Below the pieces are notes generated by a model, which made no database searches, had not been told where the DNA came from, and saw nothing but the letters and a program-made list of their open reading frames with translations. From Paracoccus methylarcula (GTDB lineage Bacteria; Pseudomonadota; Alphaproteobacteria; Rhodobacterales; Rhodobacteraceae), in the NCBI RefSeq assembly GCF_003007735.2, contig NZ_PXNQ02000004.1:236316-300315 (forward strand): DNA of 64,000 nt, in the 5' to 3' direction. A program made the translations under genes and the position numbers. Positions 29,322 through 39,403 of this stretch are shown one piece after another (position 1 is the stretch's first letter; every line of letters starts with the position of its first letter).

Positions 29322-30374
29322 ATGACAGATATCACCGCTTCCGACGATAACGGCCTTGGAGCCTTCGAACGTTACCTGACGGTTTGGGTTGCGCTGGCGA
29401 TGATCGCGGGCCTGGTCATCGGTGTCATCGCGCCGGGACTGGTCGAGGCCGTGGCCGGGGCCGAGATCGCCTCGATCAACCTGGTCGTGGCCGTGCTGAT
29501 CTGGGCGATGGTCTATCCGATGATGGTCAATGTCGATTTCGGGGCCGTCGCCGATGTCGCACGCCAGCCGCGCGGATTGCTGATCACTCTGACGGTGAAC
29601 TGGCTGATCAAGCCCTTTACTATGGCGGCGCTGGCGGTGCTGTTCTTCGACCATGTCTTCGCCCCATGGATCGCACCGGAAGATGCCGTGGAATATATTG
29701 CCGGGCTGATCCTTTTGGGCGCGGCGCCCTGCACGGCGATGGTCTTTGTCTGGTCCCAGCTTGCGCGGGGGGACGCGACCTATACGCTGGTGCAAGTCTC
29801 GGTGAATGACCTGATCATGGTCGCGGCCTTTGCCCCTATCGTTGCCTTCCTGCTGGGCGTCACCGATATCGCCGTGCCCTGGCAGACGCTCTTGCTGGCA
29901 ACGCTGCTTTATGTGGTGCTGCCGTTGATCGCGGGGCTGATGACCCGGCGCCTGCTTGGTTCCCCCGAGGCCATCGAGGCGTTCTCGGCACGGATCAAGC
30001 CGTGGTCCATCATCGGGCTGATTGCCACGGTCGCGATCCTGTTCGGCCTTCAGGGCGAGGTGATCCTGAACCGGCCCTTTGTCATCCTGCTGATCGCCGT
30101 GCCGATCCTGATCCAGAGCTATGCGATCTTCGCCATTGCCTATGGGGCCGCGTTCGCCCTGAAGGTGCCGCATCGCATTGCCGCGCCCTGCGCGATGATC
30201 GGCACCTCGAATTTCTTCGAACTGGCCGTCGCGGTCGCCATCAGTCTGTTCGGCCTGAATTCTGGCGCGGCGCTGGCGACCGTGGTGGGGGTGCTGGTCG
30301 AGGTGCCGGTCATGTTGTCGCTGGTCGCTTTCGCCAATCGCACCCGTAGCCGCTTTCCGGCGACGCATCCCTGA
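29322..30374 (+). CDS. acr3: ACR3 family arsenite efflux permease
   Basis: This 350-residue inner-membrane protein with about ten spans exports arsenite. Landmarks are [26 protein letters not shown] (with the conserved cysteine) and [15 protein letters not shown], all typical of Acr3 and not of the ArsB family. It follows arsR by eight bases in the same operon. No arsenate reductase gene is adjacent, so As(III) is the immediate substrate. Confidence 0.93.
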   Translation: MTDITASDDNGLGAFERYLTVWVALAMIAGLVIGVIAPGLVEAVAGAEIASINLVVAVLIWAMVYPMMVNVDFGAVADVARQPRGLLITLTVNWLIKPFTMAALAVLFFDHVFAPWIAPEDAVEYIAGLILLGAAPCTAMVFVWSQLARGDATYTLVQVSVNDLIMVAAFAPIVAFLLGVTDIAVPWQTLLLATLLYVVLPLIAGLMTRRLLGSPEAIEAFSARIKPWSIIGLIATVAILFGLQGEVILNRPFVILLIAVPILIQSYAIFAIAYGAAFALKVPHRIAAPCAMIGTSNFFELAVAVAISLFGLNSGAALATVVGVLVEVPVMLSLVAFANRTRSRFPATHP

Positions 30375-30403
30375 TCGTTATCCCGATGTAGAGGACTCAC
30401 AGC

Positions 30404-31117
30404 TTGACCGGCCTGCCCAATATCAAGACCGACTGCTTTCATCCCGTGGATCCCGATGCGCTGTTTCCACGGCAGCGCAGCAGCCATCCACCGCGGATCC
30501 TGCTGCTTTACGGTTCGCTGAGAGAGCGCAGCTTCTCGCGCTTCGTGGCGGAAGAGGCCGGGCGTATACTGGAACGATTGGGCGCAGAGACCCGGATCTT
30601 CGATCCCCATGATCTTCCCCTGGCCGATGCGGTCGAGGCGGATCATCCCAAGGTGGCCGAACTGCGCGATCTGGTCGGCTGGTGCGAGGGCATGGTCTGG
30701 TCCTCGCCCGAGCGGCATGGCGCGATGTCTGGTGTGATGAAGACCCAGATCGACTGGATCCCCCTGTCGCTTGGCGGCGTGCGGCCTACGCAGGGCAAGA
30801 CGCTCGCGGTCATGCAGGTCTGCGGCGGCAGCCAGAGCTTCAACACCGTCAACCAGTTGCGGATCCTCGGGCGCTGGATGCGGTTGCTGACCATCCCGAA
30901 CCAGTCCTCGGTCGCAAAGGCATGGGGTGAGTTCGACGATTCCGGCCGCATGAAACCATCGCCCTATTACGACCGGATCGTGGATGTGATGGAGGAACTG
31001 ACCCGCTTCACCCTGCTGACCCGCGATATCCGCGAATATCTGGTGGACAGGTATTCGGAACGGGTCGAAAGCCACGAGGCGCTGTCAAGGCGCGTTAACC
31101 AGTCACGCGCCGTCTGA
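30404..31117 (+). CDS. arsH: ArsH, NADPH-dependent flavoprotein of arsenic resistance
   Basis: This 237-residue flavodoxin-like protein has the FMN phosphate loop [11 protein letters not shown] near residue 36, [20 protein letters not shown], and the C-terminal [18 protein letters not shown] of ArsH. Known ArsH proteins oxidise methylarsenite or reduce metals and quinones. The start is TTG 30404 with GAGGA upstream, in agreement with the family's N-terminus. It is the last gene of the ars operon and converges with tauR. Confidence 0.92.
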   Translation: MTGLPNIKTDCFHPVDPDALFPRQRSSHPPRILLLYGSLRERSFSRFVAEEAGRILERLGAETRIFDPHDLPLADAVEADHPKVAELRDLVGWCEGMVWSSPERHGAMSGVMKTQIDWIPLSLGGVRPTQGKTLAVMQVCGGSQSFNTVNQLRILGRWMRLLTIPNQSSVAKAWGEFDDSGRMKPSPYYDRIVDVMEELTRFTLLTRDIREYLVDRYSERVESHEALSRRVNQSRAV

Positions 31118-31160
31118 CGCCCGGCATTCCCATTGTCGCAGGGGCTAGCAACCGGGTGTT

Positions 31161-32636
31161 TCAAGCCGCGAGCTCGGTTGCCCGCCGGGCGATCAGTTCG
31201 ATGCCTGCGGGTATGTCCTTTTCGGAAATCGAGGAATAACCCAAGCGGAAATAGGGGCAGACCGGCGGAGGAGACTCGAAGAACACCGCGCCGGGTTCGA
31301 TCAGGACTCCGTCCGGTCGCAAACGCTCTGCCAGGACGGCGCTGTCCACCCCGTCCGGTCCCTTGATCCAAACGCTCGATCCGCCTGAAATGGGCGCACC
31401 GGCAATCGTCAGCGAGGTTCGATGCAGCGCCTGTTCCAGCACCGCGCGCCGGTTTTTCAGCGCCTGGCGCAGGCGGACGATATGGGCGTCGTAATGGCCC
31501 AATGCGAGGAAATAGGCGGTGATGCGCTGCAAATGGCTGGGAGGATGGCGCAACATGATCGAGCGAAGTGCGCGGGCCTGCGTGATCAGCGCCGCCGGGG
31601 CGACCATGTAGCCGATGCGCAGCCCCGGAAACAGCGATTTTGAGAAACTGCCCAGATAGATCACCCGCCCGGTATCGTCGAGCGATTTGAGCGCCGGGGC
31701 GGGAGGGGCGAGATAGGACATCTCGAAATCGTAATCATCCTCGATGACGACGAAGTTCTGCTCGCCCGCCCGCGCGATCAGGTCCTTGCGGCGGGCCAGT
31801 GGCATGGTTGCGCCGGTCGGGATGTGATGGCTGGGTGTCGCGATGACCAGCCGGGTGTTTTCCGGCAGATCGGCGGGATTCAGCCCCATCTCGTCGACCG
31901 GCAGGAAGATCGTCGGGCTTTGCGCGCGGCGCAGGGTTTCCGCGAAATCGGGATAGCCGGGTTCCTCGGTCACGGCCAGCCGGTCGGCGCGGCCCAGTAA
32001 CTCGACCGCCAGGAACAGCGCATTCTGTGCACCCATCGTGACCAGCACCTCTTTGGGCTCGGCATGGATGCCGCGCCGGGGCAAGGTGTTCGAGCAGATG
32101 TAATCCACCAGCAGCGGATCATCGGCGCCGTATTGATCCGCGGCCAGCGCGGCAAAATCGCGGGTGCCAAGCGCACGCCGGGCACAGTCGCGCCAGGCAC
32201 TGTGATCGAACAGGTCCGGATCGGCCTGGCCATAGATGAAGCGATAGCGGAAATCGCGCCAGTTTGCGGGCTTTCGGATAACCCGGCGCGGCAGGCGGTG
32301 ATCGGAAAGCCAGTCCTGCCAGTCCGGCGGCTTTCCAACCTGACGGATGCCGGGCACGCGAAGGCGACGATGCGGGACCGTGGCGGCGACCGCGACACCG
32401 GAGCGTGGGAGGGTTTCCAGGTAGCCCTGGCTGACCAGTTCCTGATAGACCAGCGTCACTGTCATCCGCGATATGCCAAGCGATCCGGCCAGCATCCTGC
32501 TGGAGGGCAGGCGCGTCCCCGGACGGGCACGGCTTTCCAGAACCGCCCGCACGATGGCCGCCATGAGGCGCCCCTGCAATGTCGGTGCTTCATCTTCGCG
32601 CAGAAAGATGATGTCGACGGGAATCCGGCTGCTCAT
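31161..32636 (-). CDS. tauR: TauR, MocR-type GntR/aminotransferase regulator of taurine genes
   Basis: This 491-residue protein has an N-terminal GntR winged helix (RLPSSRMLAGSLGISRMTV) joined to a class I aminotransferase-like domain, with the PLP lysine in GSFSKSLFPGLRIGY near residue 325. TauR of Rhodobacter activates taurine genes with taurine and PLP. It is divergent from the TRAP transporter gene, and two CTGGAC direct repeats fill the gap, one of them touching its own start codon, which suggests autoregulation. Confidence 0.9.
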   Translation of the reverse strand: MSSRIPVDIIFLREDEAPTLQGRLMAAIVRAVLESRARPGTRLPSSRMLAGSLGISRMTVTLVYQELVSQGYLETLPRSGVAVAATVPHRRLRVPGIRQVGKPPDWQDWLSDHRLPRRVIRKPANWRDFRYRFIYGQADPDLFDHSAWRDCARRALGTRDFAALAADQYGADDPLLVDYICSNTLPRRGIHAEPKEVLVTMGAQNALFLAVELLGRADRLAVTEEPGYPDFAETLRRAQSPTIFLPVDEMGLNPADLPENTRLVIATPSHHIPTGATMPLARRKDLIARAGEQNFVVIEDDYDFEMSYLAPPAPALKSLDDTGRVIYLGSFSKSLFPGLRIGYMVAPAALITQARALRSIMLRHPPSHLQRITAYFLALGHYDAHIVRLRQALKNRRAVLEQALHRTSLTIAGAPISGGSSVWIKGPDGVDSAVLAERLRPDGVLIEPGAVFFESPPPVCPYFRLGYSSISEKDIPAGIELIARRATELAA

Positions 32637-32668
32637 CTGGACCTATGTTCTGTTCAATCTGGACATAT
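32637..32668. promoter_or_regulatory. probable TauR operator, two direct repeats
   Basis: CTGGACCTAT at 32637-32646 and CTGGACATAT at 32659-32668 are in the same orientation, 22 bases apart (two helical turns). The CTGGAC core matches the direct repeats I recall for TauR sites in Rhodobacter capsulatus. They lie between divergent tauR and tauK. Confidence 0.75.
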
Positions 32669-32751
32669 CCTTGAATCGCATCTGCTGCAACATTCCGCCG
32701 GGTCAACCGACCACAGCCAATGTGGCGCATCCATGCACAGGGAGAATTCCG

Positions 32752-33753
32752 ATGACCTACCTGACCCGCCTGCTGACAGGAACCGCAGTAAGCCTCGCGC
32801 TGGCCTTGCCCGCCGCGGCGGCCGAATACCGTATCGCCGTGGGCGATGGCGCGGGCGGCACGCAAGAGGCGCTCGGCAAAGCCTTCATCGCGGCGCTGGA
32901 AGAGGAATCCGGCGGCGAGATGACCGGCAAGCTGTTTCTGAACGGCCAGCTTGGCGATGAGCAGGACACCGTGACCGCCGCTGCGACGGGCACGCTGGAT
33001 TTCTCGATCCTCGCCATCAACAATATCACCCCGTTCTCGCCCTCGGTCGGCACGCTGACACTGCCTTACGTGATCCTCAGCCAGGATGACGCCGAAAAGA
33101 TCACGCAGGGAGAGATCGGCCAGCAGATGATCGACCAGACCATCGAAGATGCGGGCGTGCGCATCATCGGTTGGGCCTATTCCGGTTTCCGGGTGCTGAC
33201 CAATTCCAAGAAGCCGGTTTCGACCGTGGAGGATTTGCAGGGGCTGGTGGTACGGGTTCCCAAGAACGAGATCATGATCGAAACCTATAAAAGCTGGGGC
33301 ATCAACCCGACGCCGATGGCCTGGGGGGAAACCTTCGCCGCGCTTCAGCAGAAGGTCGTGGATGGTCAGGACAACCCCTACATGACTGTTTACGCGATGA
33401 AGTTCGACGAGGTGCAGAAATATATCACCAATCTGCGTTATCTTTTCTCGATCGAGCCGATCATCGTCAGCGAGGCCCTTTTCGAAAGCCTGAGCGAAGA
33501 GGAACAGCAGCACGTGCTGGCCGCCGGCGAGGCCGCGACGCAGGCTTCTGCAGAGTTTCTGCGGAGCGAAGAAGCCAAGATCCGCGAGGAACTGGTCTCG
33601 CGCGGGATGGAGATCACCGATCCGGCGGATGACGAAAAGGAATTCATGGAACTGGCCACCACGAATGTCTGGCCGAAATTCTATGACCAGATCGGCGGCA
33701 AGGAAGTCCTGAACGAGGTGCTGACCGCGCTCGATCGTCCGACCGTCGAATAA
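32752..33753 (+). CDS. tauK: TauK, TRAP transporter substrate-binding protein for taurine
   Basis: This 333-residue periplasmic DctP-family protein has signal peptide MTYLTRLLTGTAVSLALALP (cleavage near AAA-EYR). The DctP core includes FLNGQLGDEQDTVTAAATGT and GLVVRVPKNEIMIETYKSWG with the arginine that clamps the organic acid. CAGGGAG sets the ATG at 32752. Its place next to tauR and upstream of tauXY/xsc points to taurine as ligand. A hairpin after the stop separates it from the membrane subunits. Confidence 0.87.
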   Translation: MTYLTRLLTGTAVSLALALPAAAAEYRIAVGDGAGGTQEALGKAFIAALEEESGGEMTGKLFLNGQLGDEQDTVTAAATGTLDFSILAINNITPFSPSVGTLTLPYVILSQDDAEKITQGEIGQQMIDQTIEDAGVRIIGWAYSGFRVLTNSKKPVSTVEDLQGLVVRVPKNEIMIETYKSWGINPTPMAWGETFAALQQKVVDGQDNPYMTVYAMKFDEVQKYITNLRYLFSIEPIIVSEALFESLSEEEQQHVLAAGEAATQASAEFLRSEEAKIREELVSRGMEITDPADDEKEFMELATTNVWPKFYDQIGGKEVLNEVLTALDRPTVE

Positions 33754-33761
33754 AAGGGCTC

Positions 33762-33780
33762 TGGCGGCACGTCGCCGCCA
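33762..33780 (+). other. intercistronic hairpin between tauK and tauL
   Basis: TGGCGGC-ACGTC-GCCGCCA is a perfect seven-base stem with a five-base loop, not followed by a T-run. Such hairpins after binding-protein genes often protect the upstream message and keep the binding protein in excess. Confidence 0.55.
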
Positions 33781-33834
33781 ACACCCTTTCCCCGGAATCC
33801 ACCCTTAATCGCAGCCCCCTTCAGGAGGCCCGCC

Positions 33835-34392
33835 ATGCCTGCGCTCTGGTCGTTTCTCGACAAGTTCGAAAGCCATGTCTGCCGTATCCTGCTGGCCGTC
33901 TTCGTGAGCCTGCTTTTCGTGCAGATTGTCGCCCGCCAGCTATTCGGCTTTTCGATTACCTGGATCGAGGAGCTCTCGGTCATCCTGTTCGTCTGGTTCG
34001 CCTATTTCGGTGCGTCCTATGCCGCGCGCATCGCGGCCCATAACCGGGTTACCTTCCACCTGAACGCGATGTCGCGCCACAAGGCGCGGATCGTCGAGGC
34101 GGTCGGAGACCTGTTCTGGATCGCCTTCAACGCGGTGTTCATCTGGTATTCGATCGAGTTCATCAGCCGCCTGAAGCCCTTCGTGAAGGCCCAGACCCTG
34201 GGATGGGAGATGCGCTATGTCTACCTGGCGCTGCCCATCGCCTTCGTGCTGATGACGCTTCGCATCCTGCAGGTGAACTACCTCAAGCTGATACGCGGCA
34301 CCGATCCGCGCGACCCCGACCGTGTCGAGGTCGAGGACATGATCGAGCTGTCGCAGGACGAACAGCGCGCCTTCGACCGGGAGAAGCGCTGA
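33835..34392 (+). CDS. tauL: TauL, TRAP transporter small membrane subunit (DctQ)
   Basis: This 185-residue four-span DctQ protein has ILLAVFVSLLFVQIVARQLF, then the conserved ITWIEELSVILFVWFAYFGA and two later spans (YVYLALPIAFVLMTLRILQV). AGGAGG precedes ATG 33835. Its stop overlaps the tauM start (TGATG). It pairs with TauM to form the sodium-coupled transporter that takes taurine from TauK. Confidence 0.9.
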   Translation: MPALWSFLDKFESHVCRILLAVFVSLLFVQIVARQLFGFSITWIEELSVILFVWFAYFGASYAARIAAHNRVTFHLNAMSRHKARIVEAVGDLFWIAFNAVFIWYSIEFISRLKPFVKAQTLGWEMRYVYLALPIAFVLMTLRILQVNYLKLIRGTDPRDPDRVEVEDMIELSQDEQRAFDREKR

Positions 34393-35731
34393 TGGATAAC
34401 CTGCTGATCGAAATCATTTTCGGTGCGTTCTTCGGGCTGCTGGTCCTTGGTGCCCCGATCACCGTGGCCCTTGGCGTGTCGTCGCTGATCGCGATGATCT
34501 ACCTGGGCGACAACCCGATCAAGATGGTTCAGATGGCATGGTCCTCGGTGGGATCGTTCCCGCTGATGGCATTGCCCGCCTTCATCCTCGCCGGTGCGCT
34601 GATGGAGGCCGCCGGCCTGTCACGCCGCCTGATCGCCGTGGCCGAAAGTCTTGCCGGACCGTTCACCGGTGGATTGTCGGCGGCCACCATCGTCGCCTGC
34701 CTGTTCTTCGGCGCCATCTCGGGATCCGGTCCCGCCACAACCGCCGCCGTGGGAATGCTGATGATCCCCGCCATGTCGCGTCAGGGTTACGGACCCGGCT
34801 ATGCCGCCTCCGTCACTGCTGCGGCCGGAGGGCTGGGCATCATCATCCCGCCCTCGATTCCGATGGTCATCTACGGCATCTCGGCGATGGGCATGCAGCC
34901 CGACCCGGCGGCGATCGAGGCGCATGGCACCTTTCAGTCCGTCTCGATCTCGAAGCTCTTCATCGCCGGATTCCTGCCCGGCGTGGTGATGGCGGGCGGC
35001 TGCTGGTGATGAACTATATCCGCTGCCGGATTCGCGGCTTCCACGGCTCGGACGAACCGCTGTCGCTGCACAAGGTCGCCTGTGCATGCTACAAAGGCTT
35101 CTGGGCGTTGATGGCGCCGGTGGTGATCCTCGGCGGCATCTATAGCGGCTTCTTCACCCCGACCGAGGCCGCCATCGTGGCCATCTTCTACACCCTCTTC
35201 GTTGGTGCGGCGATCTATCGCGAACTGGACCTGCGCGAGGTGGTCAAGGCGCTGGACACCACCACCTGGTTGTCGGGGCGCGTGCTGCTGGTGCTGTTCA
35301 CCGCCACGATCTTCGGCCGCATCCTGGTCGAGAACGACGTGCCCGGCACCATTGCGGGCGGCGTGCTGAGCTTGACCACCAATATCTACGCGATCTGGGC
35401 GATGGTCATAGGCATGCTGCTGATCATCGGCATGTTCATGGAGACGCTGGCCGCGATCATGATCCTGGTGCCGGTGATGCTGCCGGTGGCCTATATGGTC
35501 GGCATCGATCCGATCCATTTCGGGATCGTGATGATCTGCACCCTGTCGGTCGGCTTCCAGACCCCGCCACTTGGCGAGAACCTGTTCATCGCCTCGGGCA
35601 TCTCGGGCGTCTCGATAGAGAGGATCAGCCTGCGCGCGATCCCCTTCGCGATCGCTTCGGTTACCGCAATCTTCATCATCGCCAGCTTCCCGGCATTGGC
35701 CCTGTGGCTGCCGCGGATGCTGGGCTATTAA
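34392..35731 (+). pseudogene. tauM: TauM, TRAP transporter large permease (DctM), frame broken by one missing base near 35000
   Basis: The two halves together give a 446-residue DctM protein with about twelve spans. The first half (MDNLLIEIIFGAFFGLLVLG to FIAGFLPGVVMAGG) is followed by a shift at 34998-35003. The second half continues as LLVMNYIRCRIRG and ends in ALWLPRMLGY at 35731. One extra G after GGCGG restores the frame. Family landmarks such as SGSGPATTAAVG and GIIIPPSIPMVIYG are intact. The neighbouring xsc has the same kind of lesion. Confidence 0.82.
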
Positions 35732-35746
35732 GCAAGGAGTATCGCC

Positions 35747-36142
35747 ATGTCCCCCAAACTGACCGCCGAGGATCTGAAGGCCACTTTCGACGCCTTCAAC
35801 CGCCACGATATTGACGGGGTGATGACCCATTTCGCCGATGATTGCGTGTTCTACACCGTCGCGGGCGACCACGAATATGGCAACAAGATCGAGGGGCGCG
35901 AGGCCATCGCCAAGGCCTTCGAGGGTGTCTGGACCGCGATGCCGGACGTGCAATGGGCCGAACACAGCCACTTCATGTCCGAAGACGGCACGCGGGGCGT
36001 TTCGCAATGGACCTTCCGCGCGACCAATCCCGACGGCACGCGGACCGAGGTGCAGGGAGCGGACCTGTTCCGCATCCGCGACGGCCGGATCGTCGAGAAA
36101 CAGGCGATCCGCAAGCAACGCCCAGCAGTTCCGGCGAAGTGA
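35747..36142 (+). CDS. tauX: TauX, taurine dehydrogenase small subunit (SnoaL/NTF2-like)
   Basis: This 131-residue cone-fold protein of the SnoaL/NTF2 type (DLKATFDAFNRHDIDGVMTH, then FADDCVFYTVAG) has no membrane segment. It lies directly before the FAD oxidoreductase. In Rhodobacter and Paracoccus taurine clusters the gene in this position is called tauX, the small subunit of taurine dehydrogenase. AAGGAG precedes the ATG. Assignment rests mostly on position and size. Confidence 0.75.
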   Translation: MSPKLTAEDLKATFDAFNRHDIDGVMTHFADDCVFYTVAGDHEYGNKIEGREAIAKAFEGVWTAMPDVQWAEHSHFMSEDGTRGVSQWTFRATNPDGTRTEVQGADLFRIRDGRIVEKQAIRKQRPAVPAK

Positions 36143-36149
36143 GACGGTC

Positions 36150-37541
36150 ATGCAGATGATCGATAACCGTCCGGGATCAAAGCCCTTCGATCCGTTTTAC
36201 GACCCGATGACCGCGCGCGCGCTTGGTCCGGGCAGCGACTACGCGCCGACCTACTGGATCGGGACCGCCGGTGCCGCGCCCGAGGATGACGGGCCGGTGA
36301 AGGCAGACATGGATGTGGATGTCGCGGTGATCGGTTCGGGCTATACCGGGCTTTCGACCGCCATCCACCTGGCCAAGATGCACGGCATCAAGGCCGTCGT
36401 GCTGGAAGCCAATGGCGTGGCCTATGGCTGTTCGACCCGCAATGGCGGGCAGGCGCAAATCAGCTCTGGCCGGCTCAAGCGAAGCCAGTGGATCAAGCGT
36501 TGGGGGCTGGATGTCGCCCGGGGCCTGCATGCCGAGATCGTCGAGGCCTTCGATCTGTTTCGCGGCCTGATCCGCGATCACGACATTGCCTGCGAGCCGC
36601 AGGATGGCGGGCATTACTACATCGCTCACAAGGCGTCGGTGATGCCCACGCTGGAGGCCGAGGCCACGCTCTTGCGCGACAGTTTCGGCTATGGCGCCCG
36701 GATGCTCACCCGCGACGAGTTGCACGAGACCGTCGCGCGCGACATGGAGGCGCATGGCGCGATGTGGGAACCCGACGGCGTCGGCATCCACGCGGCCAAG
36801 CTGGCTTTCGATTATCTGCGGGTAGCGCGGGAACTGGGCGCAAAGGTGCATACGGACAGCCCGGTGCAGGGCTGGGAATTCAGGGATGGCGTGCATCATC
36901 TGCGCACGCCCGGCGGCACGGTTCGCGCCCGGCGCGTGGCGGTGGCGACGGCCGCCTATGCGCCCCGGAACCTGCATCCGAGGCTGAAGGACCGGCTGAT
37001 GCCGATCATGTCCAACAGCGTCGTGACCCGCGAACTGACCGGGGACGAACTGGAAGCGGTGGGCATCCGCCGCCTGTCGCCGCTGACCGATACCCGCACG
37101 TTGCGGCATTACTATCGCCTGCTGCCCGACAACCGGCTGCAGATCGGTTCGCGCGCAGCCATCACCGGGAAGGACGCGGCCAACCCCGCACATCTCAACG
37201 CCTTGTGCGAGGGGCTGGCACGGAAATTCCCGGCCCTGCGCGGGATCGAGCTGGATTACAGCTGGTGGGGCTGGGTCGATGTCAGCCATGACATGATGCC
37301 CCGGATCACCGGCATTCCCGACTTGCCGGGCGCTTACTACGCGCTTGGCTATGGCGGCAACGGGGTGATGTATTCCGCCATGGCCGGCCGCCGGATGGCG
37401 CAACTGGTCGCGGGGGAGAAACTCCCGAACCTGCCGATCTTCAACAGCGAATTGCCTCACGAGGGCTGGAAGACGCCGTTCCGGCGGCTTGGCCAGTGGG
37501 GTCTCTATCACCTCTATCACTTCCGCGATGAGCGTAATTAA
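36150..37541 (+). CDS. tauY: TauY, taurine dehydrogenase large subunit (FAD-dependent)
   Basis: This 463-residue DAO-family flavoprotein has the FAD motif VAVIGSGYTGLSTAIHLAKM near residue 55, CSTRNGGQAQISSGRLK after it, and a C-terminal GYGGNGVMYSAMAGRRMAQL. With TauX it should oxidise taurine to sulfoacetaldehyde and ammonia, passing electrons to cytochrome c. The start ATG 36150 is eight bases after tauX. It resembles gamma-glutamylputrescine oxidase-type enzymes, so context decides the call. Confidence 0.83.
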   Translation: MQMIDNRPGSKPFDPFYDPMTARALGPGSDYAPTYWIGTAGAAPEDDGPVKADMDVDVAVIGSGYTGLSTAIHLAKMHGIKAVVLEANGVAYGCSTRNGGQAQISSGRLKRSQWIKRWGLDVARGLHAEIVEAFDLFRGLIRDHDIACEPQDGGHYYIAHKASVMPTLEAEATLLRDSFGYGARMLTRDELHETVARDMEAHGAMWEPDGVGIHAAKLAFDYLRVARELGAKVHTDSPVQGWEFRDGVHHLRTPGGTVRARRVAVATAAYAPRNLHPRLKDRLMPIMSNSVVTRELTGDELEAVGIRRLSPLTDTRTLRHYYRLLPDNRLQIGSRAAITGKDAANPAHLNALCEGLARKFPALRGIELDYSWWGWVDVSHDMMPRITGIPDLPGAYYALGYGGNGVMYSAMAGRRMAQLVAGEKLPNLPIFNSELPHEGWKTPFRRLGQWGLYHLYHFRDERN

Positions 37542-37553
37542 GGAGCGACGCCG

Positions 37554-39334
37554 ATGAAAATGACCACCGAAGAAGCTTTCGTCAAAGTCTTGCAACTGCA
37601 TGGGATCGAGCACGCGTTCGGGATTATCGGTTCAGCGATGATGCCGGTCAGCGACCTGTTTCCCAAGGCGGGGATCAAATTCTGGGACTGCGCGCATGAG
37701 ACCAATGCCGGGCTGATGGCGGACGGGTTCACCCGTTCGACCGGCAAGATGTCGATGGCGATCGCGCAAAACGGCCCCGGCGTGACCGGCTTTGTCACCC
37801 CGGTCAAGACCGCCTATTGGAACCACACCCCGCTTTTGCTGGTCACGCCGCAGGCGGCGAACAAGACCATCGGCCAGGGTGGGTTCCAGGAGATGGAGCA
37901 GATGCGGCTGTTCGCCGATTGCGTCTGCTACCAGGAAGAGGTCCGCGACCCGAGCCGCATCCCCGAGGTTCTGAACCGGGTGATCATGCAGGCATGGCGC
38001 AACTCTGCCCCCGCGCAGATGAACATCCCGCGCGACATGTGGACACAGGTGATCGATGTCGATCTGCCGCAGGTCGTCGCCTTCGAGCGCCCGGCGGGTG
38101 GCGAACAGGCCGTGACCGAGGCGGCGAAGCTGCTTTCCGAGGCCAAGTTCCCGGTGATCCTGTCCGGCGCGGGCGTGGTGCTGTCTGGCGCGATCCCCGA
38201 TCTGGTCAAGCTGGCCGAGCGGCTGGATGCCCCGGTTTGCTCGAACTACCAGCATAATGACAGTTTCCCCGGTTCGCACCCGCTGGCCATGGGTCCCCTG
38301 GGCTATAATGGATCGAAAGCGGGGATGGAGATTATCGCCAAGGCCGACGTGGTGCTGGCGCTCGGGACGCGGCTCAACCCGTTCTCGACCCTTCCGGGCT
38401 ATGGCATCGATTACTGGCCGAAGGATGCAAGGATCATCCAGGTCGATATCAATGCCGACCGGATCGGGCTGACCAAGAAGGTCACCGTTGGCATCCAGGG
38501 CGATGCGGCCAAGGTCGCGCGCGGCATCATGGCGCAATTGTCAGCCAATGCCGGGGATGCGGGCCGGGCCGAGCGCCGCGATCTGGTGGCGCAGACGAAA
38601 TCGCGTTGGGCGCAGGAACTGTCGAGCCTCGATCATGAGGACGACGATCCCGGCACCGAATGGAACGCCGGCGCACGCGAGCGCGATGCCGATCTGATGA
38701 GCCCCCGTCAGGCTTGGCGGGCGATCATGCAGGCGGTGCCCGGGGACGCCATCGTCAGCTCGGATATCGGCAACAACTGCGCCATCGGTAACGCCTATCC
38801 CAGCTTTGAGGCAGGCCGCAAATACCTGGCACCCGGCCTGTTCGGCCCCTGCGGTTACGGCTTCCCGGCGATCCTTGGCGCCAAGATCGGCAACCCGGAC
38901 ACCCCGGTGATCGGCTTTGCCGGTGATGGGGCCTTCGGCATATCGATGAACGAGATGACCGCTTGCGGGCGTGACGATTGGCCGGCGATCACATGGTGAT
39001 CTTCCGCAACTATCAATGGGGCGCGGAAAAGCGCAACACCACGCTGTGGTATGACAACAATTTCGTCGGCACCGAGCTTGATCGCGGCACCTCCTATGCG
39101 AAGATCGCCGAGGCTTGCGGTGTCCGCGGAATACAGGTCAACTCGCAGGAGGGGCTTACCCATGCGCTGCATGAGGCGGTCGAACGTCAGATGAAACAGG
39201 GTGAGACCACTTTCATCGAGGTGCTGCTGAACCAGGAATTGGGCGAGCCGTTCCGCCGCGATGCGATGAAGAAGCCGGTCGAGGTGGCGGGTATCGATTC
39301 AGCCGACATGCGCCCGCAGCGCGGTGCCGCGTAA
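37554..39334 (+). pseudogene. xsc: Xsc, sulfoacetaldehyde acetyltransferase, frame broken by one missing base near 38993
   Basis: The two parts give 593 residues, the normal Xsc length. It is a ThDP enzyme that converts sulfoacetaldehyde and phosphate to acetyl phosphate and sulfite. The N-terminal half starts MKMTTEEAFVKVLQLHGIEH. The break falls within the ThDP motif, between GFAGDGAFGISMNEM and FRNYQWGAEKRN. ATC-AC-ATG should read ATC-ACC-ATG, so one C is missing. If the shift were real, the enzyme would be inactive and the pathway blocked. A sequencing indel is more likely. Confidence 0.87.
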
Positions 39335-39403
39335 AACGATCCATGCAATCCGGCCCGGCGGCAACTGCCCCGCCGGGTCTTTCCGTCCCGCAGGAGTTTC
39401 CGA

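Noticed and set aside
34990..39000. Programmed ribosomal frameshifting in tauM and xsc
   Set aside because: No slippery heptamer or downstream pseudoknot is seen, the families are not known to frameshift, and four other unrelated genes show the same one-base loss.
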